The translations under genes and the position numbers were made by a program. From Flavobacteriales bacterium (lineage in GTDB: Bacteria; Bacteroidota; Bacteroidia; Flavobacteriales_D; Sanyastnellaceae): a stretch of 10,854 nucleotides of DNA. A model generated the notes under the pieces. That model saw only the letters and a program-made list of their open reading frames with translations, was not told where the DNA came from and made no database searches. Of this stretch, positions 1-6,997 are shown piece by piece (the stretch's first letter is position 1; every line of letters begins with the position of its first letter). Location: the NCBI GenBank assembly GCA_028823435.1, contig JAPKBK010000042.1:1-10854 (forward strand), read 5' to 3'.

Positions 1-192
1 GAAGGCGAGCAGGAGAACGAAGGTGAGGATGAAAAGGAAGATGAGCAGGAAAAACAAGTGGCAGGTCAAATCTCAAAAGAAGAAATGGCACGGATTCTTG
101 AAAGCTTAGATCAGGAAGAAGAGAGAATCATGACTAAGTTGCGCATGCAAAAGGGAGACGGAAAGAAAAGGACAATCGAAAAACCTTGGTGA
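1..192 (+). CDS. batC: BatC-like TPR protein, C-terminal end (5' end outside window)
   Basis: Frame 1 is open from the first base to a TGA at 190-192 and encodes the last 63 residues of a protein. The first part is a very acidic, Glu/Asp/Gln-rich linker (EGEQENEGEDEKEDEQEKQ). A short conserved-looking tail follows: 'QISKEEMARILESLDQEE', a basic helix, and the ending 'TIEKPW'. BatC proteins of Bacteroidota (TPR proteins of the aerotolerance operon) characteristically end with an acidic or Gln-rich linker, then 'ISKE.A.RIL.AL...E', and a Lys-rich 'K..KDW'-type terminus, so the match is good although the TPR domain itself lies outside the window. The identification is reinforced by the next gene, a BatD/BatE protein, whose ATG overlaps this stop by one base (TGATG), the arrangement expected for translational coupling inside the bat operon. 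The likely location is the inner membrane or periplasm; the exact biochemical role of BatC is not established. Confidence 0.75.
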   Translation, partial: EGEQENEGEDEKEDEQEKQVAGQISKEEMARILESLDQEEERIMTKLRMQKGDGKKRTIEKPW

Positions 193-2726
193 TGACGTTA
201 ATTATGAATCAAACACTACAGCTTAAATCCCTCAATCGAATCGCGATTGCTCTACTCATGTTGTGCAGTAGTTTTTCACTGAGTTTGGGCCAAACACCCA
301 GTGTAACTTCTTCTGTAAATGCAAACCCGACTCGGATGGGGAGCCGCATTCAAATCTCAGTGTCTTTGTTGAATTGCACATCCAATTCCGGCAACATACC
401 TATGCAACAAATCGCAGGTTTGACCTACTTAGGCGGACCCTCTACATCTCATAGTACAAATTGGGTGAACGGTAAAAAAAGCAGCAAGCATGTTTACACA
501 TATTCCTTTTCGGTAGCGACTGACAAAGACATCACAGTTCCAGCGATTAAATTGGCGACATCCGGAGGCGTATTGTCATCTAACCCATTCATCATTAAAG
601 TGCTACCTCAAGGGGCCAAAATCTCAAACACAAACAAAAGCAATGAATTAAATCAACTTTCTACAGTCATTAAGGTGTCAAAAAACAAAGTATATCTCGG
701 CGAGCCCGTCATCATAGAATATAACATCTACAATCAATACAATGGATTAGAAGTTCGAGAATACAATGTGCCTGAACTTAAAGGGTTCTGGCAAGAAGAA
801 GTGAAGGCAGAAGAACAAGTATGGAACACTCAAATTATAAACGGCAAACGATACAACACAGTCACCGTGAAACGTATTGTCGCTTTTCCTCAACAAACAG
901 GCGTGTTTACGATAGAAGGATTTGATTTAAAAGGATATGTCCGTGTCAATTTCTTCAGTGGACGGAATGTTGAGGCATCTTCAAAACCAATAGATATAGA
1001 AGTCATGCCTTTGCCAGAGGCCAAACCGCCAAAATTCATAGGTACTTTCAGTAATTTATCTGTCGACTCAAAAATCGACATTGACACCATTAAAGTCAAT
1101 GAGGCCTTTAATATGACAATCGCATATTCTGGAAATGGAAATCTTAAATTACTGAGAAAACCAGAGATACTTTGGCCTACGGAATTTGAAGTCTTTGATC
1201 CAGAGGTCAAGGACAGAATCAACATTAATAAACTTGGAGAATCCGGAGAAAGAGTCTATAAATATGTTATTATCCCAAGGGCACCGGGAGACTACAATCT
1301 CCCCGAATTAGCAACAAGTTATTTCGACCCAAGGGGGAAGCGTTACATCAGCACACGCACTTCAGAACAAAACATCGTCGTTGTGAGTTCAGAGGGGGAT
1401 GAAAAAGGTGGGACGACGTTTGGCACGAAAACAGATGTCGCTATTCTTAATCACGACATCAGGCATATTAACACCGAGCACTCACATTGGGGATCTAAAC
1501 AGCATGGAGATAAGAAAAAATACCTGTTTCTATTCCTTTTCCTACTAGGTCCTATTGCCGCTGGTGCTGCTTTTCTATTTCGCGTAAATCTGAACAATGA
1601 ATTACTTGATCCCAAAGGGTTTAAGAGCAAAAAAGCAAAAAATATTTTGTCAAAATCACTCGTGAAATGTGCGGGTGCAGAAAACAAGGAAATACAATTC
1701 ACGAATCTGGGAGAGGCGCTTGAAATATATCTCTGTGCAAAACTAGAAGTGGGAAGAAGTTCATTTAGTCGCACGTCTGCGGTTGAGAATTTACAAAACC
1801 TCTTGGGTGAAGAAGATGCCTCGAAATGGGATCAATTGCTTAAGACTTGCGAAATGGCAAGATTTGCGCCCGGAGCTTTGCCAGATGTAAACACGTCTAT
1901 TTCTGATGCGAAAAAGTTAGCCGACATTGGCGATGCGCGAATCTATCCCTCAAATCGAATGGGCCTCATTGTATTGTTAATGCTCTCCTTTACATCTGCA
2001 ACGACAACAGCGTCATCAAGACTTGAAAATAAAATCCTAGATGAAAATTTTAATCTTGCAAATGCAGCATATGTTGAGGGAGACTTCAGTGAGGCAGCCG
2101 CATTGTATGAGAAGAACGCACAAAATCATCAATGCTTTGAGCTTGAATACAATCTTGGAAATGTGTATTATAAGCTTGATGATATAGGGAAAGCCTTACT
2201 CCACTATGAAAGGGCATTGCTTATAAAGCCTCTTGATGCTGATCTAAGAGCAAATCTTCTCTTGGCTGAATTGCGTGCAATAGATAGAATCGAAGAACTT
2301 CCTGGTGTAGGTCTCGACAAATTGGCTGCTGTTATTTTTGCTGGAAACATGTATCAGATTTGGCTTCTCCTGAGCCTCATCACTTGGACTTGTGCATTTG
2401 TTTTTATTGCAATACGATTGAGATGGAAAAACCGTATGATCGCGCCATATGCAAGAGGAGGTGCCTCGGTGAGTTTTATCTTGGCCTTCATCTTTATTGT
2501 ATTCCTTTATACGACAAACGAAAGAATCTCAAAAAGTTCATGCGCAATCATTATGGAAAGCCGGGTCGAAGTCAGGAGTATGCCTGGGGAATTGGGCGTG
2601 AGCTTATTCCAACTCCATGAAGGCACAAAAACGTGTATCCAAGGTACACAAGATGAATGGACAGAAGTTCTTCTTGAGAATGGAAATGTGGGATGGTTGC
2701 CTAGTTCAGCTTTAGAGCTGATTTAG
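192..2726 (+). CDS. batD: BatD-BatE fusion protein (aerotolerance operon)
   Basis: This is an 844-residue membrane protein from ATG 192 (overlapping the upstream stop; ATG 204 and TTG 186 are alternatives). Residues 1-34 are a signal peptide. Residues 35-400 are beta-rich Ig-like repeats typical of BatD (oxygen-tolerance family), with paired motifs such as 'LGEPVIIEYNIYN' and 'FTIEGFDLKGYVRV'. Residues 444-463 are a membrane helix and 464-589 a helical cytoplasmic domain. At residue 590 (ATG 1959) a second protein seems to begin: a hydrophobic segment (590-606, MGLIVLLMLSF), TPR repeats at about 618-694 (EGDFSEAAALYEK, YNLGNVYYKLDDIGKALLHYERAL), membrane helices 720-743 and 756-774 joined by a basic loop, and a C-terminal SH3-like domain (783-844, ending GNVGWLPSSALELI). 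That is the BatE architecture. BatD is usually about 590 residues and BatE about 250, so both halves are full length. The predicted topology agrees: Ig, TPR and SH3 parts periplasmic, 464-589 cytoplasmic. The role in the Bat complex (stress tolerance, envelope) is inferred from the family. Confidence 0.85.
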   Translation: MTLIMNQTLQLKSLNRIAIALLMLCSSFSLSLGQTPSVTSSVNANPTRMGSRIQISVSLLNCTSNSGNIPMQQIAGLTYLGGPSTSHSTNWVNGKKSSKHVYTYSFSVATDKDITVPAIKLATSGGVLSSNPFIIKVLPQGAKISNTNKSNELNQLSTVIKVSKNKVYLGEPVIIEYNIYNQYNGLEVREYNVPELKGFWQEEVKAEEQVWNTQIINGKRYNTVTVKRIVAFPQQTGVFTIEGFDLKGYVRVNFFSGRNVEASSKPIDIEVMPLPEAKPPKFIGTFSNLSVDSKIDIDTIKVNEAFNMTIAYSGNGNLKLLRKPEILWPTEFEVFDPEVKDRININKLGESGERVYKYVIIPRAPGDYNLPELATSYFDPRGKRYISTRTSEQNIVVVSSEGDEKGGTTFGTKTDVAILNHDIRHINTEHSHWGSKQHGDKKKYLFLFLFLLGPIAAGAAFLFRVNLNNELLDPKGFKSKKAKNILSKSLVKCAGAENKEIQFTNLGEALEIYLCAKLEVGRSSFSRTSAVENLQNLLGEEDASKWDQLLKTCEMARFAPGALPDVNTSISDAKKLADIGDARIYPSNRMGLIVLLMLSFTSATTTASSRLENKILDENFNLANAAYVEGDFSEAAALYEKNAQNHQCFELEYNLGNVYYKLDDIGKALLHYERALLIKPLDADLRANLLLAELRAIDRIEELPGVGLDKLAAVIFAGNMYQIWLLLSLITWTCAFVFIAIRLRWKNRMIAPYARGGASVSFILAFIFIVFLYTTNERISKSSCAIIMESRVEVRSMPGELGVSLFQLHEGTKTCIQGTQDEWTEVLLENGNVGWLPSSALELI
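1956..1961 (+). other. BatD/BatE junction codons (CGA ATG)
   Basis: The codon immediately before the putative BatE start codon ATG (1959-1961) is CGA (1956-1958, Arg589). CGA differs from the stop codon TGA by one transition. The next segment (MGLIVLLMLSF) looks like the signal peptide that a separate BatE would carry. The sequence is therefore consistent with an ancestral batD stop directly followed by batE, lost by a single base change, or with a single-base sequencing error. This is my reading of the codons; the ancestral state is not visible here. Confidence 0.5.
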
Positions 2727-2765
2727 CATTTCGTAACACCACCACCCCACCTTTACAAAAGACCT
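2727..2765. other. Convergent intergenic spacer
   Basis: Only 39 bp separate the 3' ends of the BatDE gene (+) and the metallopeptidase gene (-). The spacer is C-rich on the + strand (caccaccaccccacc) with two short direct copies of 'acctttA' and 'aacacc'. I see no stem-loop followed by a T-run on either strand, so no intrinsic terminator can be called. Confidence 0.6.
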
Positions 2766-5700
2766 TTATAACACCTCGAATCTAAGTGCAGATCTGACGG
2801 CGTTCACATTGCGAAGTTGTATGTTATAGAATCCCGGGGAAAAAGAACTGATATCAAGAGATAAATCTCCTGTAGAACGTGTCTTTCCTTCATAAATGAG
2901 TGATCCTTTCATGTCAAATATCTGAACTGGCGTATTTGCCAAACTTCCCTCTATGTATATTGTGTGTGACGCAGGGTTGGGTGACACCTTTAAAGAAGAA
3001 AGCGCCACAAGATTTGTCACATCATCAACGAGTGGAACGACATCGTAAAGAATAATGTCATCCAGCGCAGCTTCTATTAAGCTTCCACCATCTAAATTCT
3101 CACCAACAGTCGTGCTGTCCGAAGCAATAAAACGCATCTGAAACGCATCAGTTAGCTCAACATAATCAGCCAAACGGAAGGCCTTTCGCCTCCAACTGAT
3201 ATCCTGTTGAAGTGTGTTTTCTAGATATTGCCAAGAATCACCGCCATCACTTGAAATCTCAACCTGCCACCAATCAGCTGCAGGATTGGCACCTGTTGCA
3301 GGCGCATTTGCATACCAACGCCAATAGGACATCACGGGGTTATCGTACGTTGTAAGGTCAATCACAGGTGACAACAATGTCGTATGCCCCGCATCCACAT
3401 CATTTGCACCAACCCCAGCATCTGCACCTGGACTTATACCCGTTAAAAAGGCATAACCAGCAAAACCTACCGTATGATCATTGTTGGGAGCTGTAATCGT
3501 ATTGGGGTCACCAAATTCACCATATGACCCGACAGGAATCGCTTCCTCCCAATCTCCTGTGGAGTTGTTGTCTGTAGGCAGACCAAGTTCCCAGCTACCG
3601 AAATCCGAGTACTCATCGGAATCGTTAATCAAATGCGGGTAGCACCCGACGATGGTATAGTAGGGAAGATTAAAATTGGTGGTTTTGTCAGCCGCAAATG
3701 GCGTGACACCACTCACACCTCCGAAGACATCTCTGATTTCCAGGTAATACTCAACAACTGTTCCTGCTGGCAATCCTTCGAGTACAGCTGTGAAAAAATC
3801 ACCGTCCTGATCCATGACGACTTCTGACCAGTCATCTGAAGATTGTGTTCTATAGGAAGCGACTACGTTTTGAAAATACAGACTGTAAGGAAATACAATA
3901 TCTACCTCCGCCTCTATTTCGATTGCAGATGCAGCAGCCACAAACTCTAAGGGCGCATGGTCCACCGTCGCATAACTAAATAGCGTAATCCCGTGAATCG
4001 CAAAGCCTTCTATAATAGCGGCTGCATGAGGCGTGCCATTCATCAAATCGTTGTCGTCGTCGTCCGCTTGTAGTACATCAAGCAACACATCTGTAAAGGC
4101 TTGGCCTTCATTGCCATTGGGAGCAGTAGCCTGTAAGCCCGGATAAGCATCCACAAACAAGGCAAGTGTGGCATCCCAATCACCACCCATCAAAAGGTGC
4201 GTGTCATACCAAGCTCCCGCAATAATCTCGCCATCCGCATGAACTTCACCCACGAGATTGTCTGGATAAACCTTTGGATCGATATCATACCTTCTGATCC
4301 CATCATTGTTTTCCTCATAAAATCCTTTGCCAATCTCTGATATATCTCCCAATGACATTGCCCAAAAATCTGCATACCCCTCATTCATTGCACCATTGCT
4401 GAAACCAGAACCTAACGTATTATAGAAATAACTGTTGATCGCATGGCCATATTCGTGGTAGACCACATCTGCAATCAATGACGTGGGATTACATCCACCA
4501 CCAGTGTCGAAGAAATTAATACTCCCGCCATCAAAAAACGCATTGCACTCCCCCTCCACATCGATATTCGTGGTCAGGGAAATATCTAGTGCTGTAAAAT
4601 TTGTAAGCCACTCACGCATGTGATCGTGAATCAAATTCACACTTCTGTATGCACTTGCTTCTTTTACGTTATCAGATACATCAAGAATGTTATAGCCTTC
4701 CTGTAAATCAAGAGAGACAGATGGTATTTGTCCATTTGTAAACACAGTACTCCACTTGCCTTCAAGCGGTATGTTGACTGAAAAAAGTCCGCCAGTTTCG
4801 TTTGTAATAAACCCACCATTGTCATCCGTGAAATATACATTGGCACCCAAATCAAGTTTTAAATGAGGCATACCCAACGTTTCTTCTGCTTCAAAAGGGT
4901 ACATCGCATGCGCTTGCGCATTTGTTTGGCCTGATATAACAACTAAATTATTCTCATTCAGCGATGTCACAGGATGAATCGGCGCCACAGATTTTACCTC
5001 AGAACGACCTGTAAAACCCATTTTGTGCGTCGTATGCTCCCCGAGGTGATGGACCACTTCATTGTTCCTAAGCCAAACCCTACCTGTGATTGCATCTACC
5101 CAAATAAGATCATTTCTCAACAGCCCCTGCACTTTTCCTTTGACATGTAAAATCCGCACCAAGCGAAATTCACCTTCAGCATAATCATCTGGCAATATGC
5201 CCCATCCATCCCAGGAAACAGTTGTGTTAGAAAACGGCACACCGTCTATCGCAGATGAAAAAAGAGCGTCGTCGTCTAAAATTTCGCCCTCGGGAACATA
5301 CGCATCTGACCACCAATCAAGGCCCCACATCACGAGCTTGCCATCCCTCCATTTTGTTTGGATTTGGCTTAGCAACACATCATATCCATTTACCCTTTGA
5401 GATTGAAAAACACGCGCATGCATGCTCTCTCTCATTTTATCTGAGAAACGTGCTTCAGCAAGATGTTCAGACCTCACGCCAAATATGCTCAGACCCTGTT
5501 CAACAAATGACGAGTGTCTGTGACCAAGATCGACGCCACTCACATCAATTCCAGGACCCCATGCACGGTGCGGCAATCCCGTTTTCTCATCCATCAAAGC
5601 CATCCACCCTTCGTGACCCGCTTCCCAGCTCATCCATTCCGAAGACAATCTTAACATCGCCTGATTGTCCTCATTCACAACAGAAGACTTCGACACCAAA

Positions 5701-5795
5701 CGCACCTCATATTGATCGCCACCGACCTCATTTGATGCAAAAACATGACTTAGTAAGACCAAGTAGACAAAAACAACTGAAAGTAAATTTCTCAT
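2766..5795 (-). CDS. Secreted gluzincin metallopeptidase (M36/fungalysin-like) with T9SS sorting domain
   Basis: This 1009-residue protein begins with a signal peptide (residues 1-20, MRNLLSVVFVYLVLLSHVFA). Residues of about 100-240 resemble an FTP-type propeptide found in fungalysin/thermolysin precursors (QRVNGYDVLLSQIQTKW). The catalytic domain contains the zinc motif HEYGH (His447, Glu448, His451) and downstream NEGYADF, in which Glu472 is the expected third zinc ligand, so it is a gluzincin; M36 is my best family guess, M4-like is possible. Residues 612-705 look like an Fn3/Ig-like domain. Residues 720-918 form a MAM/jelly-roll-like region (TTLLSPVIDLTTYDNPVMSYWRWYAN; ALDDIILYD). Residues 935-1009 are a type A T9SS sorting domain (LKVSPNPASHTIYIEG, VQIFDMKG, SFSPGFYNIQL), which sends the protein across the outer membrane and is normally removed. 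It is the last gene of a four-gene minus-strand series, 39 nt after the lipoprotein gene. All catalytic residues are present, so it is probably active against extracellular protein or peptide substrates; the substrate is unknown. Confidence 0.88.
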   Translation of the reverse strand: MRNLLSVVFVYLVLLSHVFASNEVGGDQYEVRLVSKSSVVNEDNQAMLRLSSEWMSWEAGHEGWMALMDEKTGLPHRAWGPGIDVSGVDLGHRHSSFVEQGLSIFGVRSEHLAEARFSDKMRESMHARVFQSQRVNGYDVLLSQIQTKWRDGKLVMWGLDWWSDAYVPEGEILDDDALFSSAIDGVPFSNTTVSWDGWGILPDDYAEGEFRLVRILHVKGKVQGLLRNDLIWVDAITGRVWLRNNEVVHHLGEHTTHKMGFTGRSEVKSVAPIHPVTSLNENNLVVISGQTNAQAHAMYPFEAEETLGMPHLKLDLGANVYFTDDNGGFITNETGGLFSVNIPLEGKWSTVFTNGQIPSVSLDLQEGYNILDVSDNVKEASAYRSVNLIHDHMREWLTNFTALDISLTTNIDVEGECNAFFDGGSINFFDTGGGCNPTSLIADVVYHEYGHAINSYFYNTLGSGFSNGAMNEGYADFWAMSLGDISEIGKGFYEENNDGIRRYDIDPKVYPDNLVGEVHADGEIIAGAWYDTHLLMGGDWDATLALFVDAYPGLQATAPNGNEGQAFTDVLLDVLQADDDDNDLMNGTPHAAAIIEGFAIHGITLFSYATVDHAPLEFVAAASAIEIEAEVDIVFPYSLYFQNVVASYRTQSSDDWSEVVMDQDGDFFTAVLEGLPAGTVVEYYLEIRDVFGGVSGVTPFAADKTTNFNLPYYTIVGCYPHLINDSDEYSDFGSWELGLPTDNNSTGDWEEAIPVGSYGEFGDPNTITAPNNDHTVGFAGYAFLTGISPGADAGVGANDVDAGHTTLLSPVIDLTTYDNPVMSYWRWYANAPATGANPAADWWQVEISSDGGDSWQYLENTLQQDISWRRKAFRLADYVELTDAFQMRFIASDSTTVGENLDGGSLIEAALDDIILYDVVPLVDDVTNLVALSSLKVSPNPASHTIYIEGSLANTPVQIFDMKGSLIYEGKTRSTGDLSLDISSFSPGFYNIQLRNVNAVRSALRFEVL

Positions 5796-5834
5796 GGAAG
5801 CAAGGTACCACTTACAACCTGAATATTGTATTCT

Positions 5835-6185
5835 TTAGTCTTGTGATTCGCCTCGTGCTTCACGCGCCCATTTCTCTTTCAACCCTTCTGTGAAAATTGA
5901 ATCTCCAAGAGTATGTTCAACATGATTAGAATCTAATACCTCGTGCCAGTATGCCACTTGAAGTTCCTTTAACTGTACTCTAAACTCAACACCTCCGCCT
6001 CCAGGTGTCCCTGGTTTCGGATAATTTGACAAAGCCTCTTTGCTGGCTTTTTTTTGGGAAACTCTAAGTTCCTGAAATACTTTTTTGCGTTTTTCAAGTG
6101 ACAAACCATTTCTTACAGTTGAGTCTCCTGAACAGCTAAAGAAAATTGAACTTATTAAAATTGACACGAAAAGATTGTTATTCAT
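5835..6185 (-). CDS. Small putative lipoprotein, function unknown
   Basis: This is a 116-residue protein with an N-terminal hydrophobic segment ending in Cys18 (residues 5-18, LFVSILISSIFFSC), followed by SGDS. The segment fits a lipoprotein signal peptide, although the positions before the Cys (IFFS) are a loose lipobox, as is often seen in Bacteroidota. Residues 28-52 are Lys/Glu-rich and probably helical. Next comes a proline/glycine hinge (YPKPGTPGGGGVEF), then a second predicted helical stretch with 'LKELQVAYWHEVLDS' and the charged tail 'LKEKWAREARGESQD'. I recognise no family. The gene lies 18 nt after the Kazal-domain gene and 39 nt before the metallopeptidase gene on the same strand, so it is probably co-transcribed with both. 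It would sit in the inner or outer membrane; surface display cannot be decided from the residues after the Cys. Confidence 0.7.
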   Translation of the reverse strand: MNNNLFVSILISSIFFSCSGDSTVRNGLSLEKRKKVFQELRVSQKKASKEALSNYPKPGTPGGGGVEFRVQLKELQVAYWHEVLDSNHVEHTLGDSIFTEGLKEKWAREARGESQD

Positions 6186-6203
6186 TTGGTCTAAATTGAG
6201 TGA

Positions 6204-6995
6204 CTATTGACAGATTGCTCCAAAGTTACTTAAAAGCAAGAGAATATCATTTATCGTCACGCTAGAATCACCATCGACGTCACCATCGCACCCATTGTTA
6301 CATGGAGCAAACAAACAAGAGCCATCATCTAAAGACGCTTCAGCCTGGTAATTCAGGGCCTGTATGTAAGTACATCCAATGGGATTTTCACATGCAGAAA
6401 CACACGCTTCAACAGACATATAAAAGGCAGGACTGTAATCAATCGATTCTATCATCATACTACAACCACTTACATATGTGCAAGAGCCATTGACAACAGC
6501 AATGCCCAGAACAGCTGTACAAAATCCAAATGAGACACCCCCTAAATCACTGCATGGTTCAACGGTGGTCGTTTCACAAATACCTTCAGTCCAAGATGTT
6601 ACTCCACCATAATAAAATGCATTACATTCATTGTCATAAGTGACGCCATCACAACCGCAAACAGGAATGAAGGCGAGAGGGCAAGCAGTAGACACATCGA
6701 TTTGAGATGAATCAACACATTCAATCGCATTGCCGCAACTGCTATTACATTCAGTCATTAAATTGTAAAAGGCGGGGCTATAATCAACGCCATTAACGTC
6801 CCAGCCACATCCACTTATGTTTGTACAAACACCATTAATAATTCCCACTCCCATATACATGTCACACTCACCGAAATCGACTTCGGCCATATCTTCACAA
6901 GGCGTCGCAATGATATCCTGACTGTGAATAGAAGGAAGAGAGATGAAGAAGATCAGAATTAAAAACAGGAGTATGTAGTGATTCATCATAGGCAT
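6204..6995 (-). CDS. Secreted Cys-rich protein with Kazal-type domain and dockerin/EF-hand-like C-terminus
   Basis: This 263-residue protein has a signal peptide (about 1-25, LLFLILIFFISLPSIHS). Its mature part is a chain of small disulfide modules: a six-Cys module (Cys33-Cys87), a Kazal-type domain (Cys93-Cys140, with PVCGCDGVTYDNEC), a second six-Cys module (Cys148-Cys202) with the same Cys spacing as the first, one 21-residue Cys repeat (207-227, GCTYIQALNY...DDGSC), and a C-terminal EF-hand/dockerin-like loop DVDGDSSVTIND (239-250) followed by ILLLLSNFG. Kazal domains inhibit serine proteases in eukaryotes; in Bacteroidota this variant is frequent in secreted proteins and inhibition is unproven. 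There is no T9SS sorting domain, so it may be periplasmic or exported otherwise. ATG 6995 is two nt after the kinase stop; ATG 6989 and 6986 are alternatives. The tight spacing suggests co-transcription or translational coupling with the kinase gene. Confidence 0.82.
   Translation of the reverse strand: MPMMNHYILLFLILIFFISLPSIHSQDIIATPCEDMAEVDFGECDMYMGVGIINGVCTNISGCGWDVNGVDYSPAFYNLMTECNSSCGNAIECVDSSQIDVSTACPLAFIPVCGCDGVTYDNECNAFYYGGVTSWTEGICETTTVEPCSDLGGVSFGFCTAVLGIAVVNGSCTYVSGCSMMIESIDYSPAFYMSVEACVSACENPIGCTYIQALNYQAEASLDDGSCLFAPCNNGCDGDVDGDSSVTINDILLLLSNFGAICQ
6315..6377 (-). repeat. 21-residue Cys repeat (ACNY...DDGSC type) in Kazal protein
   Basis: Residues 207-227 begin GCTYIQALNY and end LDDGSC. 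It is the same module as the three full copies in the divergently transcribed gene on the right, except that the second Cys (CNY) is replaced by Leu (LNY). Confidence 0.8.
6390..6554 (-). repeat. Six-cysteine module, copy 2
   Basis: Residues 148-202 of the Kazal-domain protein. Cysteines at 148, 159, 172, 178, 198 and 202 reproduce exactly the spacing of copy 1. Shared landmarks are 'V.FG.C', 'VNGSC', 'SGC' and 'DYSPAFY'. The two copies flank the Kazal domain. Confidence 0.8.
6576..6719 (-). other. Kazal-type domain
   Basis: Residues 93-140 of the secreted protein contain cysteines at 93, 105, 113, 115, 124 and 140 with the core 'PVCGCDGVTYDNEC' and the ending 'GGVTSWTEGIC'. This matches the bacterial Kazal-like pattern (C-P-..-Y/F-x-P-V-C-G-C-D-G-x-T-Y-x-N-x-C). 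The reactive-site region around 'CPLAFIPVC' cannot be assigned a specificity by eye. Confidence 0.85.
6735..6899 (-). repeat. Six-cysteine module, copy 1
   Basis: Residues 33-87 of the Kazal-domain protein. Cysteines at 33, 44, 57, 63, 83 and 87 give the spacing C-x10-C-x12-C-x5-C-x19-C-x3-C. Short landmarks are 'VDFGEC', 'INGVC', 'SGC' and 'DYSPAFY'. Copy 2 downstream has the same spacing and landmarks. Confidence 0.8.
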
Positions 6996-6997
6996 AT

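Noticed and set aside
890..1774. Two minus-strand open frames of about 110 residues inside the BatD part
   Set aside because: They are antisense to clear BatD coding sequence and show no domain or start signal.
2360..2620. 86-residue + strand frame overlapping the BatE membrane region
   Set aside because: It is an out-of-frame shadow of the BatE helices and SH3 region.
2727..2765. Possible bidirectional terminator between convergent genes
   Set aside because: The repeats there (aacacc, accttta) are direct, not inverted, and no stem with a T-run is visible.
5255..5893. 212-residue open frame on the + strand opposite the metallopeptidase start
   Set aside because: It lies antisense to the well-supported signal peptide, propeptide region and lipoprotein end, has a low-complexity His/Pro/Ser-rich composition and no recognisable motif.
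6390..6899. Kunitz/BPTI domains for the two six-Cys modules
   Set aside because: Only the terminal C-x3-C agrees; the other Cys spacings (x10, x12, x5, x19) differ from Kunitz.
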